Assembly: GCA_002189035.1 (NCBI GenBank)
Contig: CM007989.1
Coordinates: 310,001 to 374,000 of the forward strand
DNA length: 64,000 nucleotides
From: Utricularia gibba
Taxonomy: Eukaryota; Streptophyta; Magnoliopsida; Lamiales; Lentibulariaceae
Direction of reading: 5' to 3'
Made by a program: the position numbers and the translations under genes. Within the stretch, counting starts at the first letter, position 1, and each line of letters begins with the position of its first letter. Below, one piece after another: positions 31,086 through 45,482 of the stretch. The notes below the pieces were generated by a model, which saw only the letters and a list, made by a program, of their open reading frames with translations, was not told the origin of the DNA and searched no databases.

Positions 31086-33778
31086 TCACAGGAGATTTCT
31101 CGGGCGGTAGCCGTATGGAAATGGCAGCAGCTCTTCGACTTCGATTCTGGAGCTCGAGTAGCTCATGCTTTTCTTGAACCTGTTGCCATTTGACTCAACT
31201 TGAGCTAAGAAGGTACCGCACACTGGCCTATGGTCAGAGAACCTCGACTCTCCGCGGACATAAGACAACTGCTGCAGGCCGTGTCCGTGCCACAGTATAC
31301 GATCACACCTTCATTCCCAGAACACGACACCATCAATCAATCACTGTGCTCAATGATAATCAGGATGACGAGAAGGGTATCTCTTGGAGGTATAGATTAC
31401 CATGCCGGAGTTCTTCTTTTCTCTTTTGGATGAACATCCTCACCGGCATACCTGTCTGAGTTGTTGGAGTATTTGTAAGTGGGAGGGAAATGGATTTTTC
31501 CTTCATTCCATCCAGCGAACACTCTGCCATGCTTCTGCTCTACTCGCAGCTGTTCAGGAAAAAATCAAATTGCTCGACATGTAAGTAAATACATCAATGA
31601 AGTTCCTTGTAGTGAGCAGTAAAATTTACCTGGTCATTCTCCAGCAGAGCTCTCCAGTTATGCATCTCTACAAGGGCTTTTGCGGATCGATACGACAGGG
31701 AAATTCGGTAGTTCAGGTCACCAAGCCATATGATTCTACTGTTAACAGGGAAGTAAAACGTTTTTAGCATCCACTGTAAAGAACAGGTATGCAGCGGCAA
31801 ATGCGAAATAGAGCAGGATGCGTACTCATGGTCAAGAATTGTTCGAGGTGTGTTCACCTCCCCAGCACCATGAACTCTGGGAAATCGCGTTTTCCTTAAT
31901 ATTTCCATGACATCTGAGTTCCTCCGCAGCTCGTCACCGTCCTTCTCACCGGAGGTGAGATGACTACAAACGAAGCAGAAGCTCGTCTGGTGCAAAGACA
32001 TGCTGATTGAGATGGAACCCTGTGTACATGATAAATTGAAAGCTTCAGACCTTTTTTCAGCAGCAAGCTGGAGCTTTAAAACTTGGAAAGTTGGAATGAT
32101 GTACGTACCTTGTTTCCAAGATACCCCATCAAACCTCTGCCAACACAAGAAACTTTAAGATTTTTCACAGCATCTCTGAGATCACTCTTTATCCATATAG
32201 TGAGAAAAATCCCCACCATTTGCTTGCAAGCAACTAAGCAAAAGCTAGATTGTCCTTGATTGATATCCTTGTGATCCATAGGTGAAGTATATGAAACAGA
32301 AGAGTGGTACGTATTTGGCGAATCGTTCATTCGATTTTCCTCATCTGAGAAACCATCCCACCTTCCACTCGGATCAAAGTAATCATTTGTTCTAGTGCGA
32401 TCACAGACACTGAAACGGCGTTCAAACCTTGGATGTTGCATTGAAATATCATCCTCCATCATTCTCAGGCTTCGGCTCAGGGAATGAAAAGATTGGCGGT
32501 GGAAGAAAGAAGGGACCTTGACCTGATCTGAACCTTCAAAGTCATCTTCCACCTCAAAAACTGGATCAGGAACTGGGGAAGGTGTATGACAACTTCCACA
32601 ATGTCCAGGCATGCTATTCAGTGTTCTTCGAATAAGTGCTAGCCATTTTCGTGCAGGGCCATTATCTTCTGTTCCCAGAACATTCCCAGCGTTCAGGGGA
32701 ACTATCTCTTGAAACCTGAACAACAGGGATGAAGTCAGTAACATCCTAAATACTTGTATGGAAGTGACTCGGATTCAAAGCCAAAACAAAAAAAACAAAA
32801 AAAAAAAGATTCAAACAACTGAAGCTGAATCAAATCCAAATAGCCTTTAGAGACTGTATATTCAACTTATGAACTTACCCAAGCACATAGATATCAGCAG
32901 GGGGCGATGTATGCAACCAATCTTCGAGATCCAAATGATCTGGTGGAGATTTTCCGGCCACATTCCATGTAGTAACGAAGATTCTGTTGAACAAAAAGAA
33001 TACACAGATGTGCATGATGGGTGGATATCTATGTTATAAGGCTTGAAAAGAAACATAGACCTTGAAAAATGCATCATGGAAACAGAACCACGGCACAGGT
33101 ACCTGTAGTTTTGAACATCTGTAGTGTGGGATCCATCAAGCTCAATTTTACATCTTTGAGCACGATCCGAGGTTCGCTTCCTCGGTTTATCTGAGAACAA
33201 ACAATAGATATAACGCATTCAAGAATGGAAACACAAAACATTTGCATACTGCTACAATCAGGGCGTTGTCCTTGCAAGTAGTATTAGCGAAGATGTGGTC
33301 CAAAAAGAAAACCAGATTCCTGATTCTACCTGTACCCCTGTTGCTTTTCTTCGAACTGCATGCCTCCCTCTCTGAGAAAGTGTCCCTCCATTCCTCATCA
33401 TGAACACCTGAAAATGCAAAAAAAAAAAAAAAAGAAAGTTAAAGCTGAGGCCTTTAATTGTTACAGTTTATGTCCCACGTCTGAGCGAAGGGGAATAAAG
33501 AATCACAATTATCGTAGGAGCCAAGGGAGGAAAAGAAAAGGGAGAATCTTGAGTCAGATCTTTGTCATGACCGAAAATTATGCAGAGGTGAAAAGGCTTT
33601 TCTGGATATTACCTCCAGAAACAAGTTCACCAGCTTGAAACTCCTCAGCTTTGAATTTGGCTTTAAGCCATTTCTTGACTAGATTCTTGGGCCACGAAAA
33701 CTTTATCAACAACAAAAAGAAAAAAGAAGCAAAATCAGCAATCTTGTATCTTCTAGCCGGAGAAGTAGCAGAATTCAT
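31086..33778 (-). CDS. type I inositol polyphosphate 5-phosphatase
   Basis: Removes the 5-phosphate from inositol phosphates such as Ins(1,4,5)P3, damping Ca2+/ABA signalling. The minus-strand start at 33778 reads [16 protein letters not shown] and continues into [20 protein letters not shown]. The catalytic region is spread over many exons: [33 protein letters not shown], a Ser-rich insert (about 32270-32600), [69 protein letters not shown] and [13 protein letters not shown]. All the 5-phosphatase signature motifs ([22 protein letters not shown]) are kept. The stop is at 31086-31088 after a short Ser/Arg tail. Group: plant type I (IP5P1/2-like). Confidence 0.92.
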
Positions 33779-36700
33779 GATCTACTATTTCTCATTTTAC
33801 CCCGGAAGAGAACATCAACCTTGATTTTCTTGGAGTTCTCATCTCTCATTGCTTCTTCAATACTTGCAAAGATCAACTCTTTCCAGGCTCTTATCACCGA
33901 GAACAGACTCAAAATTATAGCAGAGAAGTGGGACACGAGGAGACCCACGCACCAGGAAAAAGATTGAAACCAGGACGGAAAAGAATGTAACTGAGCAGCA
34001 AAAAAACACAGAAGGGGAAAATCAGAGATGCCCAGATACAAGAACTCTCTCTTTGCTGCAGTTATTCGAAAAGTACGCAACGCAAAGAAACAAAACCGAT
34101 TTTGAAGGATGGGACGCTGCAAGACAACGAGACTCAGAATGTTGAAAACAGGACAATGCAGGACATAAAGATAAACAACGGACAATATAGAGATATGGGC
34201 TTCTGCTTGATGGGGTGTGAGGTTTGTTTCTCTTCTACAGACCTCGTTCCCAGTACACAGAAAACAAAAACAAAAAATCAAATCTTGAAGAGAATAAAGT
34301 GCAGGGAGGGTGAAAACCAAGATGGGAGGTATTATTTAAGAACGAGGGAAAAAACACGTAGACACCACACCCATTTCTCGAGGTGTCCAAATGTCTTCTT
34401 TGGATGAAAACCAAAGGGCCCTGTGACCCAAGCTTTTGTTTCTAGAGAACGCCATCGAAATGTGCATTTTTGCTCACTGCCCAACGTGGCCCCCCAGCCT
34501 GCCCGGATTCTCGTCCCTCTCGTAGACCAGACCAGACCACACCAGATCAGCGCCCGCCCGCCCCGGTCCCTATAACAACAGAGAGGATACACTGATGCGG
34601 GTCGCTTTTTCATAGAATTCACATTTTGGATGAAAATTGATAACAAGATGTTCGAGCATGAAAGCACAAACCCTATTACTGCTGTTACCAACGAGTCATT
34701 GGCGTGGCATTTTGAATTAACTGCAAAAAGATCTTAGAAAAGGAAACTTCTGTGGAGTTTGGAGACACTCTCATCATTCTTGGCCTTGAAAGCAACCACA
34801 TTCTCATTTCCCCATCAGGCCTCTCACTTTCTTCGATGCTGGAGGATGCATGTTGAGTTTTTGGTTTAAGCACCTCATTCTACTCAAAAAACAAAACACC
34901 CCCTTTGTAATAGTTATCATTTTTCCAATTCACGCAACTGTTGATTGGAGCCCATGACGGTGCGTGCTACATCGATTCATCTACTGGCTGGAGGACTAGA
35001 AAAAAGATGAAGGTTTTGTGCATCGACGTGAAAGCAACCACATTCTCATCTCCCCATCACGCCACTCAGTTTCTTGGATATCGCTAGTAGGCCATTCTAG
35101 GATGCCTTTAGAGTGATGAAACATTCCAGGTCTTAGTCTAATCTTCCATCATTAGCATGGCGCACCACTCATGGCCTGTATGTGTCCAATTCACATACAA
35201 ATCATAGCCATCACGTACATTCATTGACCACAAAGAAAAGCAAGATGATCATTAGGTTCTTGAGTAGTTCCTCGAGTTGCACAATTCCTGGACATGTTCC
35301 CGATGAAGATTTCTGGGTTCACAAATCACGATCATGTCTACCTTAAAGAAACAGCCACCATTTTGAATCTTGGGTTGGGGCTAAACTAGGCGAGCAACTT
35401 CGTTTATCTCCCTTGTCCGAGAATGCATCTTTAGTACCCCCCCAACTTGGGAAACGCACCACTCGAGTTCAAACTTCAAAGTGTCAATTCCTCAGTCTAA
35501 TACTGAACCTTGGTCCAGGTTTGGAATTTTGGTCCTATCATTCAATTACCATGAATTCGTCTTCTCTCTTCATCATCCCACTACTCTCTTGTCACTTGTC
35601 ACCCCAACAGACCAGCAGTTAGCTGGTTTCCTCCCATTTTTCAATTGCAACTCAAATAGCGTGGCGGATTAGCATTGCATCAGGCCCTCTGGGCACACAC
35701 CTGCATTTGCTTTAAAAAGAAAAAAAAGAAGAAGAAAGAAACCAGAAGCACCCCACCATCAACACAACACACACATTCAACCATTCTTTACTCTACCCTC
35801 TGTCTCCTGGATTTTGGTCATCGCAGAGATCAAGGCAGGGGCCACGTCATCGTCAACTTGTACACCCACAATTTCTCTTAGAAGGGCATCCTAATCGCAC
35901 TAGGGATTAACAACTGCTAAAGTCGCTATACAATGACGTCAATGATCTAACAGCTCTTTTTAATCAATAATTCACTGGCTTATCTTCTAATTAAAGGTGA
36001 ACTGGAAAAAAAAAAGGAAAAGAAAAAATAGTATCCCCCGCTTTTCTTTTAAAATAAATCAATATAATAATATAATTTTCCCGACATCCAATAAAAACCT
36101 TTTTTTCTTTCAAAATAATATATAATAAACATGAAACAGACACAAACTCGTGTGTGTTTTTTGTTCTATTGAATTAGTTTATTATTAATAATAAATAATC
36201 GCAACTGGGTGCAAAGGGTAAAAAAGTCTTTTCCTAGCCTTTATCAGTCATTACTGAATACCTCATGTGTTTAGACATGTAATTATTAAAAAAAGCCCAC
36301 AATCATTATAATACAATTAGTCGCAATTAATAAATGAAGGTCGTTTTCGTAATTGCCCATTTCCAGACGGAAAAAAATATTCACGTTTTCATAAAATTAT
36401 ATTATATTTGATAGATATGTTTAAAAAAAATCCAATTTTATTTGAATAAAAAATATATTAAAAAAAGTTGTTAAAAAATATATATAAATCATGAATTTGT
36501 TGAAAAAAATTATGATCCTACACACTTGTGTGTTGTGACAACAACTGCTATCAGGTTGCAACATGAAAAGCAGTCAATGGAAAGGCACAAGGGGGAAGAG
36601 GCGGCAGCGGGTTACCTGAATGAGGCCTGTGGGTGTGCGTAGTAGCAACTTGAACAGCAACTTGAAAGACATGAAGTAAGAGCACATGGGTTTTGGATAT

Positions 36701-37163
36701 GATGTGCAACAGTTTGATTGATCTCTGGGAGAGTAAGTAGATGAAAAGAAGAAATGGCAGGGGGGTAGCAACAAGACAAGAAACACAGGGGGCTCAGAAT
36801 GGGCTCTGGGGAATGAATGGGATGACCTGTTTGTTCCATGTGTGTGGCACTTGCCTTTGCTTCCTTGGCTATTCCACTGGCTCTGGGCTCTTGCACTTGC
36901 CGGCATTAATGGCGGAAACTGACCTACACGATGTCAATGGGCTGTCAATCTTTAACACTTGAGACCACCTCAAAAGTGACAAATCAGTACAATATTTAAC
37001 ATTCAAGGACACATGGAGTTAATATCAGCCTAGGTTTGTGACCGCTAAGGTTGAGGTCCAGACCTTCATCATTGCTTAACAACACAGACACCAATTGGGG
37101 TGGGGTGCTTAGAAAAATCAATGGACAGCACACAAAGATGTGTTTATGTTACCTGCTGTGCAG
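33779..37163. other. large spacer: 5-phosphatase leader, then AT-rich DNA
   Basis: About 33780-34330 is probably the 5-phosphatase leader and a leader intron. From 34400 to 36560 the DNA is largely AT-rich, with an A/G simple stretch near 35718 and an imperfect direct repeat at 34788/35030. 36570-37160 is less AT-rich but has no recognised gene. No tRNA or miRNA hairpin was recognised by eye. Confidence 0.5.
34788..35078. repeat. imperfect direct repeat, two units about 242 bp apart
   Basis: GAAAGCAACCACATTCTCAT starts at 34788 and again at 35030. Similarity continues for about 48 bases (CCCCATCA, CACT, TTTCTT) with a few mismatches. The units are not linked to a recognised element. Confidence 0.7.
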
Positions 37164-37637
37164 TCACGCTACATTCTTGCTCCACTGATTGTAGCAATCC
37201 CTTGCTAATTTAATGCATTCAGCCCAGTGAAGTATCTGGGCATTGGGATCAGTCTCCAAAACAAGATCACAAACGTTGATCTCAGTGCTTCCCTTGTAGC
37301 CCTTGACCTCACCTCTCACCCTTGCAACAGTCCCCAACTGGGTCAGAGAAGCAATGTCTCTGTTCATTTGGGCTTTTACTCGAACACTTGGTAGGCTATA
37401 TTTCCCATAGTGAGGTGAGGTTTCATGGTTAAGCCAAATCACGCATGGAATGCAACCAGTTCCATCGTCAACGACGAAGAGTAGCTTCCCCGGTTTCAGA
37501 TTCCGGGAAACCACAACTCCGACGGTCTCCACGCGAGAAACCGGCATTCCGCCCCGAAAGAAGCATCCCCTGTTTGCAGAAAGTGACAAGAAATCAAAAG
37601 CTAAGAGTTTCGCGTAGGATCTTCGAGTAACATCCAT
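37164..37637 (-). CDS. STN1: CST complex subunit STN1
   Basis: STN1 is an OB-fold protein that, with CTC1 and TEN1, caps plant telomeres and aids C-strand fill-in. The intronless frame gives 157 residues, close to Arabidopsis STN1 (160). The start at 37637 (MDVTRRSYAKLLAFDFLSLS) is preferred over an in-frame Met at 37694 because it aligns with the known N-terminus. OB-fold blocks seen: GGMPVSRVETVGVVVSRNLK, FVVDDGTGCIPCVIWLNHET, LTQLGTVARVRGEVKGYKGS, and the C-terminal ILHWAECIKLARDCY. The frame is intact. The gene sits 375 bp downstream of BUD32 on the same strand. Confidence 0.92.
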   Translation of the reverse strand: MDVTRRSYAKLLAFDFLSLSANRGCFFRGGMPVSRVETVGVVVSRNLKPGKLLFVVDDGTGCIPCVIWLNHETSPHYGKYSLPSVRVKAQMNRDIASLTQLGTVARVRGEVKGYKGSTEINVCDLVLETDPNAQILHWAECIKLARDCYNQWSKNVA

Positions 37638-38011
37638 GTTGACAAAAGTCCCTATTCCCGTGAAATCAACGTGAGTAACAAATCCTTTATCCAATCAATT
37701 CATGTCCAGCCATCAATCCATTTGACCAATAATTCCATGAATGGCGTGGTTTCACATCAAATCACTCGTCAGTGGAAGTTATGACAAGATGCAGTAATAA
37801 TGGCCAAGCTGGATTATGGAACCATCGCGCTGTGAGAATGGGCTGCGCGTGATGAGGTACAGAATCTCCTTCACCCACATAGGGAATTTCATCAAAACCA
37901 CCCCAGAAGGTGAAATCACTTTTCTTTTTAAATTCAAGAGTCATAAATACCCGAATGAGAAGGTTTTGTCATATTACAAGAACATGAAAGGCCACGAGAT
38001 GCTCCAAATTC

Positions 38012-39141
<1,130 letters not shown>

Positions 39142-40602
39142 AAAAAATGATGGTTGTAATGTGATATTGATAAATGCTAGGCTGCATTCAGCATCCAAAG
39201 CATCATAAGAAAAGCGGAAGAACCAAAAACAAAACTACCAACTAAATGGAAGAAACATGCATATATGTTGTAAAGCTTGTTGCATTTATCTCGTAGAAAT
39301 AGTAGAGCCAAATTAACCAAAGAATCGAAAACTTTACGGAAAGTGTCATACATAAAATTTGTATAGAAACTACTTAAACATGTAATACAGAAACTACAAA
39401 CCTCCAGTAAACTCAAACGAACTAGAAAAATCGAATATCAATTCAGCACTGAATGAGAAACAATTTGCAGACAACAAAAAACGTACTTCCACGCCAATAT
39501 TGTGTCACAGCAAATGGGAGTTTTTCAACCATTTCAACATTTTCATGATCTTATCATACGCTTCTTGTTCATAACCCATAAGGATAATTCTTTCGTGATA
39601 AATTATAACTGAAATGAAAATATTTGCTCCACTATACTGAAAACACGCTTTCGTGGTGTCCAATGAAAGGAAGCGTGAACCAGACGGAAAGACGACACTA
39701 AAGAAAAGAAAAGCCTTACCAGCACAAATGAAGCCGAGCTCAGTCAACAGCCCTTCCCGATTGCTGACCAAAAGATAAACCCTTGCCGGCGAACGGCAGC
39801 GGCAGAATCGCAGTCGAGGTTCCTCTAATTTTGGGCCCAAATCTTGCGTACACTGGGCTTTGTCAAGACACAAATATCTAGATGGGCCACCTTAAGGCCC
39901 AACTCTTGCAACGAATCAGAACTTCCGATTTGAATGAAAATAAGTAGGCCAACCCAAGCAATTATCAATAATTTAACTTTTTTTATTTTTTTTATCAATA
40001 ATTTAACTTTTTTTATTTTTTTATCAATAATTTAACTTTTAATATATTTGCAAGTAAATTTCTTATTTATAAAAATGTGAAAAATTATTAACAGCTCAAT
40101 AAATTAGAAGTAAATTATGTTTTATTATTTTTTTACAAATGGCAAAATAGGGTTTAGTTTTTGGCATGAAGTCTAAAGTTTTTTAAAAAAGAAGAGAGTT
40201 GTGAGGGAGTGGGCCTAATATTTAATTTAGGAAAATGTGGGGTGCAGAATTTAATTATGACTGTTGATGATGACGCGGCGCTACGGGGTTAGAGTAGAGA
40301 CGCGGGGGTGCCCCTGCACTCGACTTACGCTAATTCCCCAACCATAACTGAACCCAAAAAAAAAAAAGGAAATTAAAAAAAAAAGGGAAAGAAATAATTA
40401 AGAGAGATTTTCCGTAGAAGTCACAGCTGCGAGCGACGGCGGGGGTCACATCATTCTTCACTCCTACTCACCTCTCGTGCACCTCCACGATCTTCAATCG
40501 CCGCCGTAGCTGCCGTTTTTCAGTGGATTATCGGGTGATAGCCTTCGATCTGTTGTTTCTCCGTTTTCGGAAGGGTGAAATCGTTGGATTCTGATTCTAA
40601 CG
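39142..40602. other. BUD32 leader, AT-rich spacer, PEAPOD promoter
   Basis: Includes the BUD32 5' leader (to about 39870), a three-copy AT-rich tandem repeat (39962-40045) and the PEAPOD promoter and leader (40380-40602). No other gene was seen. Confidence 0.5.
39962..40045. repeat. three-copy tandem repeat, 29-30 bp unit
   Basis: The unit TATCAATAATTTAACTTTTT followed by a T/A run occurs at about 39963, 39993 and 40022. The copies are nearly identical, so this looks like recent replication slippage. Simple AT-rich repeat, non-coding. Confidence 0.8.
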
Positions 40603-42240
40603 ATGCCGGAGGATTGCCCTGCGCAGTCGGAGGGTGCCGCCACTGCGAAAGCGATTCTAGAGAAGCCGCTTCAGCAGCTTACTGAAGATGACATTGCTCA
40701 ACTTACTCGTGAAGACTGCAGACGGTACCTCAAGGAGAAAGGTAGCCAGGAAGGTCAACTGCAGCTGTTCTACTTTTGGTCGACTCCGTAACTGCTTTGG
40801 AGTAATTTTTTTTTCGTTTTTAGGAATGAGGAGACCTTCTTGGAACAAATCCCAGGCAATTCAGCAAGTAATAATGCTTAAGAGTCTACTTGAATCTTCG
40901 CCAGATGCCGATGCTGGTTCAAGTAAACGGCTTCGGATTTCTTGTACTGCTAATAGTAACAGCGACAAAAGTCCTGCCCCTGATAGTGTGCGTGATCCGC
41001 TTATTCTTCTATGGTGCTCTTTTGTTTGGTCCTTGATTTCTGGTGTCGTTCATTCGGTGAAGCGTGGAGTCTTTAATGGACTTTGTAAATGCATGTAGGT
41101 GCCTACAGCTGAGGATGCAGAAAATTCTCTATCTGCTGAGGAGATGACTCATATTTCTCAAAAAGATGTTGAAAATCCAGATTCTGTTCCTCCCTGTTTT
41201 GTTGCTGCGAATGAAGAATGCACTGTACCTAGGTACTTTTATTGGCGCCTTGGAATTCACTTGTTATTATTTGCTATATGGTCTATTACTCAAGGCTCAT
41301 TTTTTGTATAAGCTATGCATTCTCTTCGACAAACTCTTTGTTTTCTTCCAGACCTACAGGTTCTTCGAAAACCCCAGTTGATCGATTGACAATATTCTAT
41401 GGTGGCAAAGTGAATGTGTATGATAATGTGTCACCAGATAAGGTATTGGAATTGGCAGTTCCTTTCATTTTGGTTCGTCTCCTGTGTCATCTGGTAAAGG
41501 GTTCTCCTTCATCTGTAAGGCACGAGCAATAATGAACATTGCTGCAACCTCTCCGCATTTGATGGAAGAAAGGTTATTAGACAACTGGGCAATACGGCAA
41601 ACATCGATTTCCAAAACTCCCAGCCCAAAAGCTAGGCCAGATTCTGCAGCTGTTATCACGCCTCTTCCAAAAATGGGTAAATGAAACTAGTAATTGCATA
41701 TCAATGTCGAAATTTGATTCTCTTATATGCATTGACTGTTGTAGTGAATATGAAAAATAACACCTCGGAGAACAGAGAAGGAACTGATGAAGCTTGCCAA
41801 GAGAGTCCTGGTACGGTTTTACCGATAGTTTATGGAATTACATGTTCCTTCTAAAATCTTCCTGTGGTAGGAGCAGAAGGACCATCAACCAGAAAGGCGT
41901 CACTGCAAAGATATTTGGAGAAGAAAAAAGACAGGTAAAATTGGATGGTGGACTGTAGCTTTTATAGTTGATAGTATAACCTGAAAAATGCTTCGATTTT
42001 CCCCTGGGTGTTCCTCATATCTGTGTTAGATGAAGGTTTAAGAGCAAGGGAAAAGTGGCATTGGCCTCCTGCTCAAGTGTAAATATGTACTTCAGCCATG
42101 AAATGTGTGATCAGATGCCGAGAAGGGTGGCAAGTTCCACATCCCAAATAAGACCGCTTTCAACTCCTGCATTCTGTAACTCGATTTGTGATACTGCAAT
42201 GAAGATTAGCCACTCGTCTGGTCTTATCTACAAAGGTTAG
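40603..42240 (+). CDS. PEAPOD / TIFY4-type transcriptional regulator
   Basis: PEAPOD proteins bind KIX8/9 and recruit TOPLESS to limit dispersed divisions in leaves and seeds, setting organ size. Eight exons (40603-40741, 40824-40987, 41099-41232, 41352-41442, 41520-41676, 41745-41810, 41871-41934, 42036-42240) give 339 residues in frame. Domains in order: the PPD domain near the start (LTEDDIAQLTREDCRRYLKE, MRRPSWNKSQAIQQVIMLKS); the TIFY/ZIM domain (LTIFYGGKVNVYDNVSPDKA, RAIMNIA); and a divergent Jas-like segment (STRKASLQRYLEKKKDRFKS). The last exon ends in Ser-rich, species-specific sequence with a TAG at 42240. A further exon is possible, because CAAAG|GTTAGAG resembles a donor. Confidence 0.93.
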
Positions 42241-42778
42241 AGATCCTCGCCCTTTCCTTTAGATGCGCGGTTTTTCTTTTTACGAGTGCAATTTGCCTCA
42301 AGCAACACCAGAGGTTCAAATGTTTAAGCCCTCGAACCTCTAGACTGGAGCCCTTTAGATGTGCACTTTCATTTATAGCTGCTTTACAACGTATTCTGTT
42401 GGTTCATATCTCTATAAATGCAAAGAAAATCATACTTTTCTGTACACACATTTTCAGGTGTATGATAACAAGGAGGCACTTGCACCAAAATATACCGGCG
42501 ATCATGATTTTCGCCGATGACTGTTCATGCCATTCCTTGTATTTTGTTCCACGAGACACGTATGTTGATAGAGGAATCGCCATTGGCATGTTGTAACCAT
42601 CACAGTTAGTGATCGTTCAATTACATGGCATCTTCATTGCTAGTAGAATTGCTTCCCCAGTTGCAAAACTACCATGCACTTGCTCAGTTCACATGCATGA
42701 TGCAGAGAATGACAACTCCCACCGACACTGCTGCCACTGGAACCAGAGAGCAGGATGTTGGTAAACTCTCTACACGAA
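42241..42778. other. convergent 3' UTR region
   Basis: Lies between the PEAPOD stop (plus) and the PP2C stop (minus). It probably holds both 3' UTRs. No further coding signal was seen. Confidence 0.5.
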
Positions 42779-44794
42779 TTAGCTCTCCTTGCTATAACTC
42801 TGTCTAGGAATTACAATTACTGACAGGTTATCCATACTGCCGGATCGTATCGCGTATTCTGTGATCGAATCAGCTTGCCCGGATGCCTCGCTGAACACAG
42901 TATCACACACATCCTGAGAGCTGAGTGTCTCGAACACACCATCTGATGCTACAATGAGGTAGTAGCTCTTTTCAGGTAAAGATCTCCACCCGGTAACTTC
43001 AGCCTCAGCTGTGACACCATACCTAGAAAACCAGAGCCAACTTGTTGCTGCTGAGGAGGATGAAAGCTACAACAAGAGATTACTTCAAACCTTTTCAAGT
43101 AAACGTCTCCGATGGCTCTCGACATGGCCAAGACACCGTTGACACGGGGAACATCCCTATTAAGAACGAAGCCGTGGGCTGCTTCGATTCTTGCTCTCTC
43201 ATCCTCTCTATCAGGCTTATGGTCCACTGTCAGATCCTCAGCATACAGCTTAGGTGATGTCAAGCCTGAGGATGTTACAGTAGGCTACTTCAGTTCGCTT
43301 CCAGAGTTGAATGAACATTTTAAGAAGTGCTGAGCTCCACCTTGAGTGCACATGATTGCTCTTGAATCTCCCACGTTTGCCACCAGAAACCGACCGTTAA
43401 ACACAATAACAGCGTTGCATGTAGACCCCGAAATGTATCCCTTGCCATAAGCCTCCTGGCGATGCAAAATGCGCCAGATATGGGAATGAGCAAAAGGTTG
43501 AAAATTTAAAGATGAGAGCCTAACAAAATCATATGATGCGTTTTTCTCTAGTCTTAAGAGCTATCCATAATAACAACATTTCAAAAAGCATCGGCGTTGG
43601 AGGTGCATACCTCACTGAATTCAGCATCGATGTCATGGATTGTCGTCAGCAGGGCGTCCTCTAGTGCCTGCTCAACCAGTGACTCTTTGCAGGAACTGCA
43701 AGTAAAAAGTCCTCATCGTTTCCATATAGATTAGTGGAGGAATAAACGGTGGATAAACCATAAGAGGATGATATGGATAAGTTTCAATTACAAAAGCTGC
43801 AAATGAACCTGTATGCTGAGCATGATTCGTGGGATCTTTTGATGGATGGAAGCTTTAGGCTGTGCAAGTTGGATGCAGCATGCACAAGAAAGTAATCTAT
43901 GAGCTTTGTTGAGGCCATCTCGCTGGCTTCAGAGCCTCCATGGCCATCAAATATGGCTGCAATGCCGACAGATACCTCTGCATCCCTGCCATCAACTGTA
44001 CCAAATCTACTTTCCAGAGCAATATTTCCAAGAAAACAAAGTAGAAAACTCGTGAATATAAAAGGGTTGTTAAAATTATTACGACAAAGAAACATCGACA
44101 TAGAGGTTCTATCTTTAACACGTTACACCAGGAGAACACGGGTATGGTGATGAAACAATGCGAAACTGGCAGCACCCAACATCACTAGTAGTAGATGTTT
44201 ACTTTTTTTTAAAAAAAAAAATTGAAACCGTATGTATAGTATGCTTATAAACAGATAGAGGATAAAAAACTACAGCCTGTTCTTCTGTATCGCATATGGG
44301 TTCTGTACCTCATACAGTTTATGACAATCGAAAAAAAAAACGTTTTCCAAGGAAATGATCAACACGAATATACCAACTGCAATGGTAAAAGTGGATTCTG
44401 AACCAACGTGAATATGCCAACTGCGACAAGAGTATGTACAGTTGAACATTCAGGGAAGCCATGCTTTCAAGGTACCCTCATTCGAAGTAAGAAAAGGCAA
44501 GGAGTAAATACCTGAAAATGGTATTTTCAAGTCTAGATTGCATGCCACACGATCTTCTTGATATTCTCTGTGGCCTTGCAGTGTGGCGAAACGGCAGTTA
44601 GTCCTCGAAAAGTTTGTCGAAGCGTCGGTGGGATGAGTCCACCTGTGACACCCCGGTGAACGGAGAACAGCGGCATCTCCACCTTCATCAGAAGGCGTCA
44701 TACATGAGAATGCCAAGCCATTATCCCCATGCGCTACTACACATAACTGAAACACCAAAAACAGCAGTCCTGCTTTCATCAAGGAGTAGTCCAT
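42779..44794 (-). CDS. protein phosphatase 2C with signal-like N-terminus (PP2C51-like, no kinase domain)
   Basis: A Ser/Thr phosphatase of the PPM family. Six exons (44794-44512, 43995-43809, 43695-43611, 43455-43341, 43265-43091, 43022-42779) give 362 residues. It begins with a hydrophobic signal-like segment ([20 protein letters not shown]), then a variable region. The PP2C core is complete: [83 protein letters not shown] and [13 protein letters not shown]. All metal-binding Asp residues are in place, so activity is likely. Exon 4 and exon 5 are joined by a short 75-bp intron; without it an in-frame TAG would appear. The gene stops right after the PP2C domain, unlike its paralogue at 50553-57555, which continues into a kinase. 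Confidence 0.9.
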
Positions 44795-45482
44795 CACTGC
44801 GCGTCTCTGAAATCTAATATGCGAAACAAAAACAACCATTTTAATCAAATCCAATCTTAATCAGACATTTTCACGAACATATGATGGGCATATGCTCACA
44901 AACGCGCATTAAAATCTGACAGCGACGAAGAAGAATCCACCAAACACAAACCCAATTTGCCCCTCGAAAAAAGCAATTTCTTTTTTTCCGCTTACGCATT
45001 TTTTTTTATCAGTAACACATGCGTTCTATTTCTATCAACGAAACGTAAAATATTAAATTTAAAATCCGGGATTGTAATTATGATTACAAACAGTTCAACT
45101 CAAATCTATAATTTTTTTAATTTAATTTAATAATTATATAAAAAAATAAAATTCTAAAATTTAAAAATATTAAATTTAAATATTTTTAATAATAAAAAAA
45201 GAATTAAATACCAAATTATGAATAAAGTTAAAAATGAATTAATCCCGAATTAAAAACAATTATAGCCAACACCATTATTGAAAATTAAAAAACATTATTT
45301 TCAAGTAAATATTAAATTATAGAGAAATATAAATATTGAGTTTACAAAGTATACAAAAATTAGGGAAAGGCACAGCAGAGGTTCATATCATCCCTGAAAT
45401 GGAACGACTGCTACAAATTGGCATAATTTACACTGCAAATTCATTGCATCTTCTTCTTCTTCCCTGTTGGGGTGTTTTTGAA
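44795..45482. other. PP2C promoter, AT-rich spacer, ETO1 3' UTR
   Basis: 44990-45330 is extremely AT-rich and non-coding. The rest is presumed promoter of the short PP2C and 3' UTR of ETO1. Confidence 0.5.

Noticed and set aside
33775-34320. 181-codon minus-strand frame upstream of the 5-phosphatase
   Set aside because: It lies in the likely leader or leader intron and has low-complexity hydrophobic content. The real start [10 protein letters not shown] is just downstream.
43266-43340. in-frame TAG in the short PP2C, read first as a pseudogene mark
   Set aside because: A 75-bp GT-AG intron removes it and rejoins [15 protein letters not shown] in frame; the whole CDS then sums to 363 codons.
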